A stretch of 64,000 nucleotides of DNA from an uncultured Eubacteriales bacterium (GTDB taxonomy: Bacteria > Bacillota > Clostridia > Oscillospirales > CAG-272): NCBI GenBank assembly GCA_902491535.1, contig CABUHS010000002.1, positions 77,063-141,062 on the forward strand, read 5' to 3'. This document shows, in pieces, positions 35,891-43,745 of the stretch; the stretch's first letter is position 1; each line of letters starts with the position of its first letter. Both the position numbers and the translations under genes were made by a program. The notes beneath the pieces are model-generated. The model saw only the letters and a list, made by a program, of their open reading frames with translations. It was not told where the DNA came from and made no database searches.

Positions 35891-37177
35891 ATGAAGATAT
35901 TATTCAGAGGTGCCGAGCTTATCGGCAAAGGTGTTTCCGATGTTGTAACAGACGGAAAGTTTATCTCATATATCGGAGAGAAAGCACCGGAGGACAGTTA
36001 TGACCGCGTTATAGACTGCAAAAACAAAATGATGCTTCCTGGACTTTATAATTGCCATACTCATGCGGCTATGACGCTGTTCCGCGGATACGGCGAGGAC
36101 ATGCCGCTTCAGCAATGGCTTACCGAACGTATCTTTCCGGCGGAGGATCTGCTCACCGATCATGCCGTACATACAGCTTCTCTATTTGCAATTGCAGAGA
36201 TGATACGCGGAGGTATCGTTTCTTTTTCCGATATGTATTTCTTCTGCGAGGATACTGCTACAGCAGTTGAAAAGACAGGAATAAAAGCAAATCTCAGCCG
36301 TGCCGTTACTTCATTTGATAAGGATATCGACATGGCTTCCGATCCGAGGTTTGCAGAGGCAAAGGCGCTTTTTGCCGGATGGAATAATACATGCGGCGGG
36401 CGAATAAAAATAGATATGGCGATACATGCCGAGTATACTAACGTTGAAAAGGCATGCCGTGCTGTTGCTGAATATGCGGCTGCAAATTCGGCGGGACTTC
36501 ACATTCATCTTTCTGAGACAGAATCCGAACACAGAGAGTGCATAGAACGGCACGGCAAAACTCCCGCGAAGTTCTTTGCAGACTGCGGATGCTTTAATGT
36601 CCCTGTTACAGCGGCTCATTGCGTGTGGGTAGAGGACAGCGATATCGAGCTTATGGCAAAGCACGGCGTTACTGCGGTTTATAATCCCGTCAGCAATCTC
36701 AAGCTCGGAAGCGGTGTTATGCCTATGAAGAAACTGCTCGACGGAGGCGTAAATGTTGCGCTCGGAACTGACGGAGCCGCATCGAATAATACGCTCGACA
36801 TATTCAAGGAAATGCATGTCGGTGCGATAGCTCAGAAAGGATTCATGAGAGATCCTTCAAAGATAGGTGCTGCGGAGCTTATCGCAGCAGCTACGGCAAA
36901 CGGCGCAGCTGCGCAGGGACGCTTTGACAGCGGCTGCCTTGAGGCGGGAAAGTGTGCCGACCTTATTCTCGTTGATCTTGATGCAATAAACAACATGCCT
37001 TATTATGATCTTCGTTATACTGCTGTTTACAGTGCATGCTCGGCAAATGTCAGACTGACTATGGTTGACGGAAATATACTCTACGAAAACGGAGAATATA
37101 CAACTATTGACGAAGAAAAACTGAAATTTGATATGAGGAATGAATGCGGTGGCTATTTCAAAAATAAAAAACAATAA
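35891..37177 (+). CDS. mtaD: 5-methylthioadenosine/S-adenosylhomocysteine deaminase
   Basis: The 428-residue amidohydrolase carries the metal-binding HTHAAMTLFRGYGED (His56/His58), HIHLSETESEH, AAHCVWV and LGTDGAASNNTLD motifs of the MtaD/SAH-deaminase family. That family hydrolyses the adenine amino group of adenosine-type thioethers. Substrate spectra in the family are broad, so adenosine is also possible. ATG 35891 follows AAGGAAGG. The end of the gene overlaps the flippase start. Confidence 0.9.
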   Translation: MKILFRGAELIGKGVSDVVTDGKFISYIGEKAPEDSYDRVIDCKNKMMLPGLYNCHTHAAMTLFRGYGEDMPLQQWLTERIFPAEDLLTDHAVHTASLFAIAEMIRGGIVSFSDMYFFCEDTATAVEKTGIKANLSRAVTSFDKDIDMASDPRFAEAKALFAGWNNTCGGRIKIDMAIHAEYTNVEKACRAVAEYAAANSAGLHIHLSETESEHRECIERHGKTPAKFFADCGCFNVPVTAAHCVWVEDSDIELMAKHGVTAVYNPVSNLKLGSGVMPMKKLLDGGVNVALGTDGAASNNTLDIFKEMHVGAIAQKGFMRDPSKIGAAELIAAATANGAAAQGRFDSGCLEAGKCADLILVDLDAINNMPYYDLRYTAVYSACSANVRLTMVDGNILYENGEYTTIDEEKLKFDMRNECGGYFKNKKQ

Positions 37178-38792
37178 AAATCTGTTCTTCTCCGGAGTTG
37201 CGGTACTGACATTTACCAACGTGCTTAACAAAGTGATCGGGGTATTGTTCAGAATACCGATAAGCAATATGCTCGGAGACTCGGGCATGGCGTATTTCAA
37301 TGCCGCATATCACATATATACATGGTTCTATATGCTGTCAACAGGAGGACTTCCTCTTGCAGTATCCATGCTTGTCTCTGAGGCGAGATTCAAAGGCAAC
37401 CGCGAGGAGATAAAACGGATATATAAAATATCAATGCGGCTGTTTTTCGCTGTCGGTGCGGTCGGAACTACCCTTATGATAGTATTTTCAAAAGGGTTTG
37501 CGCATATGAACGGCGTCTCGGATTCATATGTTTCGATAATCGCAGTTGCTCCGACGCTGTTTCTTGTTTGCATAGCAAGCGCGATGCGCGGATATTTTCA
37601 GGGATTTCAGGAGATGCGGCCGACTGCGGTTTCTCAGATCATGGAAACTGCAGGAAAGCTTGTGATGGGTATAATTTTTGCCCGTTACGCGCTTTCACAA
37701 GGTTACGGCTTGCATATAGTTGCAGCATATGCGATTTCCGGTCTTACGATCGGAACCGCATTCGGAATGCTCTTTCTGTTTATTTCGAAGCTTCGTTTTC
37801 ATGAGGAGAATTATCGTGTTGAAGGCGTGCTTGAAACTGCGGAGGTACATAAGGTACGCTCTGTAAAGAGTATAGTAAAACAGCTTCTTTTAATAGCGAT
37901 ACCTATAACGATAAGTTCGTCGATAATGAGTCTTACAACCATGGTTGACGATATGATAATCAACTGGAGACTGATGTCTATCGGTTACACAGAGGCGGCG
38001 GCTAACGCGCTTTACGGAAATTATACCGGCTTTGCAGTTCCGTTTGCAAATCTTCCGCCGGCGCTTATATATCCGATATCTTATTCACTGATACCGCTGT
38101 TAAAGGGCACTCTTACGATTGGTGACAGAGACCGTTCGGTAGAGATATGTAAGCGGTCACTGAAGATTACAGCACTTATTTCGATACCGTGTACTGTCGG
38201 AATATGTGTTATGTCCGAGCCACTGCTCAGATTGATCTATAATGCCGACAGCTCGAAGCTTGCTGCGAAGCCGCTGTCTATTCTTTCACTTTCTATCTTT
38301 TTTGTATGTATGCTTTCCATTTCGAATGCAGTGCTTCAGGCGCACGGTAAACAGAATTTACCTATAATATCTCTTGTTGCCGGATCTGTTGTCAAAATGA
38401 TATCGAGCTTTATTCTTATAGGGATTCCGGAGATCGGAATTTACGGAGCGCCGATATCGACGGTTATCTGCTATGTCGTTATAACCGTATTCAACGTATA
38501 TTTCATGTCAAAATATACAGGTGTTACGCCCAAAGTGTTTCGTACCTTTTTTAAACCGCTCGTCGCATCGGTAATTTCCATGGCGGGTGCGTTCGGAACT
38601 CTTTGCCTGCTTGAAACAAGAATGCAGGGCAAGCTTGTTACTGTTTTGGCCGTCGCCGCAGCGGCAGTGATATATTTTATCGCTCTTATTGTATTGCGCG
38701 GCATTGATGATGACGATATCAAAATGTTTCCTAAGGGGGATCGCATTCTCGAATCTCTTCAAAAGATAGGACTGTTTAAAAGCAAAGGATGA
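37149..38792 (+). CDS. MOP/MATE-type polysaccharide flippase (SpoVB/MurJ-like)
   Basis: The protein of about 547 residues has about 14 hydrophobic helices and the MviN/SpoVB-type N-terminus GVAVLTFTNVLNKVIGVLFR. STGGLPLAVSMLVSE and CIASAMRGYFQGFQEMRPTA are family signatures. Members move undecaprenyl-linked precursors for wall, cortex or surface polysaccharide; which one is undecided. GTG 37149 is favoured because GAGGAA (37135-37140) is correctly spaced; an ATG at 37140 lies too close to it. The gene overlaps mtaD by 29 bases, implying coupling. Confidence 0.85.
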   Translation: MAISKIKNNKNLFFSGVAVLTFTNVLNKVIGVLFRIPISNMLGDSGMAYFNAAYHIYTWFYMLSTGGLPLAVSMLVSEARFKGNREEIKRIYKISMRLFFAVGAVGTTLMIVFSKGFAHMNGVSDSYVSIIAVAPTLFLVCIASAMRGYFQGFQEMRPTAVSQIMETAGKLVMGIIFARYALSQGYGLHIVAAYAISGLTIGTAFGMLFLFISKLRFHEENYRVEGVLETAEVHKVRSVKSIVKQLLLIAIPITISSSIMSLTTMVDDMIINWRLMSIGYTEAAANALYGNYTGFAVPFANLPPALIYPISYSLIPLLKGTLTIGDRDRSVEICKRSLKITALISIPCTVGICVMSEPLLRLIYNADSSKLAAKPLSILSLSIFFVCMLSISNAVLQAHGKQNLPIISLVAGSVVKMISSFILIGIPEIGIYGAPISTVICYVVITVFNVYFMSKYTGVTPKVFRTFFKPLVASVISMAGAFGTLCLLETRMQGKLVTVLAVAAAAVIYFIALIVLRGIDDDDIKMFPKGDRILESLQKIGLFKSKG

Positions 38793-38815
38793 ACTATAAA
38801 AGATCGGAAGTAATT

Positions 38816-39496
38816 ATGAAAAAAGAAGATATAATTCAAAAATACAGAACTGAAGCTAAAATGGGTATTGATGACCTTCGCGCGATAATATCAATGCTTC
38901 GCGCTCCGGACGGATGTCCGTGGGATAAAGTTCAGACTCATGAGAGTATACGAAATAATTTTATTGAGGAAACATATGAGGCTGTCGAAGCGATAGATAA
39001 CGGGGATGTACCTCTTCTTCGTGAAGAACTCGGAGATGTGCTGCTTCAGGTAGTGTTCCATGCTTGCATGGAGGAGGAAAAGGGAAGCTTTTCGCTTGAT
39101 GATGTGGCAAATGAAGTGTGCCGGAAGCTTGTTCTCAGACATCCGCATGTCTTTGCGGATGTTCAGGCTGATACTGTCGGCGCTGTGCTGAACAATTGGG
39201 ATGCGATAAAACAGAAATCCAAGCATCAGAGTACCGCTACAGAAACGCTTGAGAGCGTTGCACGCTCGCTTCCCGCGCTTATGCGTGCGGAAAAAATGTA
39301 CGGACGGGCTGCCAAAGCAGGATATGCAGGTGCGGCGATGCCTTCGGATGATGACAGCTCGGTCGGAGCGGATCTTTTGCGTATTGTGTGCAGGGCAAAG
39401 GATAACGGCATCGATGCGGAGCAAAAGCTGTATGAGGCATGTGACGCTATGACAGAGCGTGTCCGCGCTGTTGAAAACGGATCGGCAGTTAAGTAA
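38816..39496 (+). CDS. mazG: Nucleoside triphosphate pyrophosphohydrolase MazG
   Basis: The protein of about 226 residues hydrolyses NTPs/dNTPs to monophosphates, removing aberrant nucleotides. Conserved parts are CPWDKVQTHESIRNNFIEE, then EETYEAVEAID and REELGDVLLQVVFH with the Glu/Asp Mg ligands. ATG 38816 is supported by GGAAG at 38806-38810; an ATG at 38789 (just before the previous stop) would add nine residues. Confidence 0.93.
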   Translation: MKKEDIIQKYRTEAKMGIDDLRAIISMLRAPDGCPWDKVQTHESIRNNFIEETYEAVEAIDNGDVPLLREELGDVLLQVVFHACMEEEKGSFSLDDVANEVCRKLVLRHPHVFADVQADTVGAVLNNWDAIKQKSKHQSTATETLESVARSLPALMRAEKMYGRAAKAGYAGAAMPSDDDSSVGADLLRIVCRAKDNGIDAEQKLYEACDAMTERVRAVENGSAVK

Positions 39497-39526
39497 TTAA
39501 GGCTGTTTATCACGGGGGAAGTTGTA

Positions 39527-39799
39527 ATGACAAGGTCTGATATGATAGCCGCTGTAGCAGAGCTTACCGGATTCAGAAAGAAGGATATCGAAACTACGGT
39601 CGCTGCTGTCTTCGATGTGATCGGAGATGCTCTTGCATCCGACGGAAAGGTTTTGATCTCGGGTTTCGGTACATTTGAAGCAAAGATACGCGGAGAGCAT
39701 GAGGGACGTAATCCTTATACGGGAGAAACTATGACGGTAGCGCCGTCATGCCGTGTGTCCTTCAGCAGCGGAAAGACTTTAAAAGAGAAGCTCGGATAA
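39527..39799 (+). CDS. hup: HU-family nucleoid DNA-binding protein
   Basis: The 90-residue protein shows the HU pattern: SDMIAAVAELTGFRKKDIE helical body, VLISGFGTFEAK, a beta-arm with RNPYTGETM, and a basic C-terminus KTLKEKLG. It bends and packages DNA. It lies in the conserved neighbourhood mazG-hup-rqcP-yabP-yabQ-divIC of spore formers. ATG 39527 follows GGGGGAAG. Confidence 0.95.
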   Translation: MTRSDMIAAVAELTGFRKKDIETTVAAVFDVIGDALASDGKVLISGFGTFEAKIRGEHEGRNPYTGETMTVAPSCRVSFSSGKTLKEKLG

Positions 39800-39926
39800 A
39801 AGCGGGATTGAAAAGAATTTTTAATAATATAGATAAAAACGGTTAAAAATCATTTTTGCCGACGGTAAAACGAACGCTGAAAAATATACGGATTATAGGT
39901 TCACGGCGTTCTGAAAGGAAGAAAAA

Positions 39927-40169
39927 ATGCGTATAGACAAGTTTTTAAAGGTTTCACGTATTATAAAACGTCGGACGGTTGCAAACGAAGCATGCGATGC
40001 GTCGCATATTTCGGTAAACGGACGCCCGGTGAAGGCTTCGTATGATGTAAAAGAAGGCGACGTTATAAATGTAACCTTTGGAGAGCGTTCTCTCACAGTT
40101 CGTGTTAAAGATGTGAAGGAGCATGCGCTGAAGGCGGATGCAGCGTCCATGTACGAAGTTATTTCCTGA
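39927..40169 (+). CDS. rqcP: S4-domain RNA-binding protein RqcP
   Basis: The 80-residue S4-fold protein begins MRIDKFLKVSRIIKRRT, as in B. subtilis YabO/RqcP, which stabilises tRNA on stalled 50S subunits during alanine tailing in ribosome quality control. Its place before yabP is the conserved position. ATG 39927 follows AAAGGAAG. Confidence 0.93.
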   Translation: MRIDKFLKVSRIIKRRTVANEACDASHISVNGRPVKASYDVKEGDVINVTFGERSLTVRVKDVKEHALKADAASMYEVIS

Positions 40170-40195
40170 TATAATTTTTAAGTCGGACGTTTTTC

Positions 40196-40225
40196 GGAAT
40201 ACCTTTTTAATAATAAACATATTAT
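40196..40225 (+). promoter_or_regulatory. Possible SigE-type sporulation promoter before yabPQ
   Basis: GGAATACC (40196-40203) resembles a mother-cell SigE -35. After 14 bases CATATTAT (40218-40225) resembles the SigE -10. In B. subtilis yabP-yabQ are SigE-dependent, which supports the reading. Confidence 0.3.
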
Positions 40226-40353
40226 AATTCTGAGAGAATTTTATTGTTTGCCGGATAGTTTGCTTGCGGATACGGACAGCTCATGCAGCTTGCCGGATTT
40301 CAAATTAAACTGCGCCGCAGCTTTTCGGCTTTAAGGAAAGGTATGGCAGAATT

Positions 40354-40752
40354 ATGACTGAAAAAGGAAAGGCTACGGAGAAACGTTCACCGCATGATGT
40401 TGTTATGAAGGGGCGCAGTGCGCTTCAGATCACAGGTGTGGAGGATGTACTCTCTTTCGATGATGTGAGTATAGTTATGCTTACGGCAATGGGTACACTC
40501 TCTGTGGACGGAGAAAATCTCAGGATAGTCAGCTTTAACTCTCCTCAGAATGCAGCTGCTAAGTCAAGTGCAGCAGGAGAAAGCAGCGACAGGCATATGT
40601 CTCTTTATTACGATGACGCGGAAAAGAGTGATGATCGTTCTCTGCGGGCTGGATGCATTGCCATAGAGGGAACGGTCAACGGGCTTGTGTATACCGATGA
40701 TACGGAGCCTCAGGAGCGCGGCGGTCTGTTCGGACTTTTCAGAAGGCACTGA
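40354..40752 (+). CDS. yabP: Sporulation protein YabP
   Basis: The 132-residue protein keeps the YabP core: RSALQITGVEDVLSFDD, MGTLSVDGENLRIV, then IEGTVNGLVYTDD and a C-terminal FGLFRR. Relatives are about 100 residues; here about 35 Ser/Ala/Asp-rich residues (62-98) are inserted between the two halves. YabP is needed for spore coat/cortex formation in the mother cell. A four-codon minigene (40343-40357) with the better-placed AAGGAAAGG site ends overlapping the yabP ATG as ATGA, suggesting re-initiation. Confidence 0.88.
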   Translation: MTEKGKATEKRSPHDVVMKGRSALQITGVEDVLSFDDVSIVMLTAMGTLSVDGENLRIVSFNSPQNAAAKSSAAGESSDRHMSLYYDDAEKSDDRSLRAGCIAIEGTVNGLVYTDDTEPQERGGLFGLFRRH

Positions 40753-40754
40753 AT

Positions 40755-41342
40755 ATGGACATGATCCATGTTTCGCAGTCGGCTCTTGCATCGCTTTCGC
40801 TGTACAGTGCGGCGGTCGGAGCCGCACTCGGTGCGGTGTATGATATTTTTCGCATTATCAGGATAGCAGCTGAACCGTCTTGCAGACTCAAAAAGAAAAA
40901 AAGCGGACAGGATGCCGATTCAGACTCCGCGGTCCGCGGAGAAAAAATAAGATTTTTTGCAATTTTCGCAGAGGATATAATATTCTCGGTAATATGTGCG
41001 GCGGTTATCAGTGTTACGGTATTTCACCTTGATTCAGGTCATCCGCGATGGTTCATACTTCTCGGTGCAGCTTTGGGATTTACGGTATATTATCATACGG
41101 TCGGAAAACTTACGTCGGTAGCTGCACCGTATATAATTCTTTTTGTCCGGACGGCGGTATATTTTGTCATGAAGATAACCGTTATACCGGTTATTCGTGT
41201 GATCCGCCGAGTATGGCACTGTATTTCAGAGCATATAGCTGAACGCTTACGTATACGTCATGCGGAGCTTATGCGTCTCCGAATCCTTGATGACGCACGT
41301 ACAGGTTTCGGACTTGCGGATGCGCTTCGCGAACGTATCTGA
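40755..41342 (+). CDS. yabQ: Spore cortex biosynthesis protein YabQ
   Basis: The 195-residue membrane protein starts two bases after yabP. It has the YabQ opening (SLYSAAVGAALGAVYDIFRI) and about four to five hydrophobic helices (FFAIFAEDIIFSVI, FILLGAALGFTVYY). Required for spore cortex in Bacillus; this is good evidence that the host sporulates or descends from spore formers. Confidence 0.88.
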   Translation: MDMIHVSQSALASLSLYSAAVGAALGAVYDIFRIIRIAAEPSCRLKKKKSGQDADSDSAVRGEKIRFFAIFAEDIIFSVICAAVISVTVFHLDSGHPRWFILLGAALGFTVYYHTVGKLTSVAAPYIILFVRTAVYFVMKITVIPVIRVIRRVWHCISEHIAERLRIRHAELMRLRILDDARTGFGLADALRERI

Positions 41343-41478
41343 ATCAGTAAATTACCGAAAAAGTTCAGATATTTGCTGTACAGAAATAATGCATTTTGGT
41401 CTGCGGAGAAAATGATCTTTACTTTCGGTATGTAATACAGGAAATCAAATAATGAAAAAACAAAGGAAGTGAACGGAA

Positions 41479-41775
41479 ATGAACAAATATATAGTACCCG
41501 AAAAACGGCTTAATATTTTTGTTAAGGCGGCGATAGTTACCTTTATCTGCTTTTGCGTAGCTTCTATTGTTGAACAGCAATTCAGCTATAACAGTCTTTG
41601 TGTGGAAGAGGAAGATCTTCAGCAGCAGGTGCTTGAACGTACTGAGGAGCTTGAAGAACTTGAAGAGTTACTGAAATATGATTTCAGTGATGATTACATA
41701 AAAAAGATTGCCCGCAAAAGTCTTGGATACCATATGGCGGACGAGATAATATACTATAACAATCTGAGTAAGTAA
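41479..41775 (+). CDS. divIC: Septum formation initiator DivIC/FtsB-like
   Basis: The 98-residue bitopic protein has one transmembrane helix (about 12-32), a heptad coiled coil (about 40-65, LQQQVLERTEELEELEELL) and the YIKKIARKSLGY motif typical of DivIC, part of the FtsL-DivIB-DivIC divisome complex. ATG 41479 follows AAGGAAGTG. Confidence 0.9.
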   Translation: MNKYIVPEKRLNIFVKAAIVTFICFCVASIVEQQFSYNSLCVEEEDLQQQVLERTEELEELEELLKYDFSDDYIKKIARKSLGYHMADEIIYYNNLSK

Positions 41776-41801
41776 ATACTGCGATAGGAAATGACGTTAA
41801 A

Positions 41802-43085
41802 ATGAGAAAGAAACAGACAGTTGACAGACGAATATTTATCCGTACTGTGATCGCATTTTCGGCGGCTGTTATATTGCTTGCATCCGTTACAGCATCTCTT
41901 TCGGTAATGCTTGCCCGAAGAAAACCATATGCGGACGGTGATTCTTTGGAATCCTCCGGTACAGATTCTGCAGTGATCACACTTGCTGATGATCCTGAAA
42001 AAAAAGAGCTTAAGCGTCTTTTGGAATCTGCCGAAGCGGAACGCGCCCGGCTTTCGGAAGAGCTTGAGGCGCATGACGGGTGTGAGAGCGAGCGTATCGA
42101 ACTGAACAGGATGCTTTCTGACAAGGAAGCTCATATACTTGAGCTTAAGGGTATGATTTCGGTACTTCAGTCTGACTATGCCGGAGATGAAAAGAAACTT
42201 GCATTGCTTTTCTCGGCGCTTGCGGATAAGATATCTTCTCCGGTACTGATTGAATATGAGGAAGAGACGGAGGAGACCGAGAACGGTGTGACACATACCG
42301 TCACCGAAAAGAAACAGCGCCTGCCGAAACTTGCGATGTGTTATCTCGATCTTGAGACCGGATATACATTTTCTTTTAACGGAGATCTTGTCTTTGATTC
42401 GGCAAGTGTTATAAAAGCCCCTTTTGCGCTGTCGGTTTTTCGCGCTGCATCTGACGAAAAGGAAAAGCTTGCAGAAATGGAGGCTTCCGGTGAAGATATC
42501 TCTGAGATCGAAACGGTATATGATTTTTCAAAAAAGATAACATATACAAAAGACAAATATTATATGAGCGGTACAGGAGTTATTGCCGGACTCGGCGAAG
42601 GTAAGGAGTATACCTATTCCGATCTGTTCACGTATATGCTTTCGGCCAGTGATAACGTAGCGTTTCACGTTCTTATAGGAGAATACGGCTACGGACTTCT
42701 TCGCGGTCTTGTAAATGAAAACAAGTGGCGGTCGATGTACGATACTATGAGCAACATGTCGGCTTCGGACGGATGTGCCGTTATGAAAGAGATATACGAC
42801 TTTGTTGAGAGTGGATACGCTTATTCAGAGCTTATGAAAAATGCTATGCTCGGAAGTGATAATCTGAATCTTATTATGTCGGTCGCGGGAGACAGGGATG
42901 TTATACATAAATACGGATGGGATGACGGAGCATATCACGACATAGGGGTTGTCTATGACGAGCATCCGTATGCAATTGCTGTATTTTCAGATTATGATGA
43001 GGCGACAAAAGAACAGATCGCATATATGCGTGAGCTTCTCAGGGCTGTGGATAAGATCCATAAAGCATACCACGGATCACGGTGA
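41802..43085 (+). CDS. Class A beta-lactamase-like serine hydrolase with N-terminal membrane anchor
   Basis: The 427-residue protein has an N-terminal membrane helix (about 12-35), a Glu/Arg-rich coiled coil (about 60-130) and a penicillin-recognising serine-hydrolase domain. The motifs are SVIK (Ser202-Lys205), SDN (283-285) and a KYG triad near HKYGWDDG in place of KTG. This is the class A beta-lactamase-related fold; in Clostridia such proteins may be beta-lactamases or wall-modifying hydrolases. The adjacent divIC, 26 bases upstream, favours a cell-envelope role, but that is inference. Confidence 0.8.
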   Translation: MRKKQTVDRRIFIRTVIAFSAAVILLASVTASLSVMLARRKPYADGDSLESSGTDSAVITLADDPEKKELKRLLESAEAERARLSEELEAHDGCESERIELNRMLSDKEAHILELKGMISVLQSDYAGDEKKLALLFSALADKISSPVLIEYEEETEETENGVTHTVTEKKQRLPKLAMCYLDLETGYTFSFNGDLVFDSASVIKAPFALSVFRAASDEKEKLAEMEASGEDISEIETVYDFSKKITYTKDKYYMSGTGVIAGLGEGKEYTYSDLFTYMLSASDNVAFHVLIGEYGYGLLRGLVNENKWRSMYDTMSNMSASDGCAVMKEIYDFVESGYAYSELMKNAMLGSDNLNLIMSVAGDRDVIHKYGWDDGAYHDIGVVYDEHPYAIAVFSDYDEATKEQIAYMRELLRAVDKIHKAYHGSR

Positions 43086-43120
43086 TATACAGATTTTTCT
43101 GTATACATAGCTTGCACGGT

Positions 43121-43170
43121 AAAGTTAAAATGAAGACTGCTTGTACAGCGGCCTTCATTTTAACTTTTTT
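43121..43170 (+). terminator. Strong terminator after the serine hydrolase
   Basis: AAAGTTAAAATGAAG (43121-43135) and CTTCATTTTAACTTT (43153-43167) pair perfectly and run into a six-T tract ending at 43170. Confidence 0.85.
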
Positions 43171-43306
43171 CAATGCCGGAAATGAATTGTTAGGTAAATG
43201 ATGTGATTTTATCGGTTTAGTCGCCTCATTTTGATAAACTTCGGCATTTGAAAGATGACATTGCTATATAATCTGTTAAATAAATGTAAACAAAGCAAAA
43301 AAAGCC

Positions 43307-43335
43307 TTGATTTTGATACGATATGCGAGTATAAT
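43307..43335 (+). promoter_or_regulatory. groESL promoter
   Basis: TTGATT (43307-43312), a 17-base spacer and TATAAT (43330-43335), immediately upstream of the CIRCE element. Confidence 0.85.
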
Positions 43336-43347
43336 ATAAAACAGCAG

Positions 43348-43374
43348 TTAGCACTCGCCTGCTTTGAGTGCTAA
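43348..43374 (+). promoter_or_regulatory. CIRCE element (HrcA operator)
   Basis: TTAGCACTC (43348-43356), nine bases and GAGTGCTAA (43366-43374) are an exact match to CIRCE. It lies just after the predicted transcription start, so HrcA should repress groESL in the absence of heat stress. hrcA is not in the window. Confidence 0.97.
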
Positions 43375-43425
43375 ATATGTTTAATATGATAAAAAAATAA
43401 TATAAGATATTCAGGAGGTAAAGTT

Positions 43426-43710
43426 ATGAAACTTAAACCGTTGGCTGACCGTGTTGTAATCAAGATGGTAGAGGCTGAAGAAACTACAAAGAGCGGTATT
43501 ATTCTTGCAGGAAGTGCAAAAGAAAAGCCGCAGGTTGCCGAGATAATAGCCGTAGGACCCGGCGGAGTTGTTGACGGTAAAGAGATCGTCATGACCGTTG
43601 AAGTCGGACAGAAGGTTATTACAAGCAAATATTCCGGAACGGAAGTTAAATGTGACGGAACAGAGTATATGATCGTTCGTCAGAGTGATATTCTCGCAGT
43701 TGTTGAATAA
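43426..43710 (+). CDS. groES: Co-chaperonin GroES
   Basis: The 94-residue Hsp10 has the usual start MKLKPLADRVVIKMVEAEE, mobile loop (ETTKSGIILAGSAKEKPQ) and VGPGG roof loop. It caps GroEL during protein folding. AGGAGG at 43412-43417 precedes ATG 43426. Confidence 0.97.
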   Translation: MKLKPLADRVVIKMVEAEETTKSGIILAGSAKEKPQVAEIIAVGPGGVVDGKEIVMTVEVGQKVITSKYSGTEVKCDGTEYMIVRQSDILAVVE

Positions 43711-43745
43711 TTTTGTGAATGGATTTTAATAGGAGGAACTGAGTT

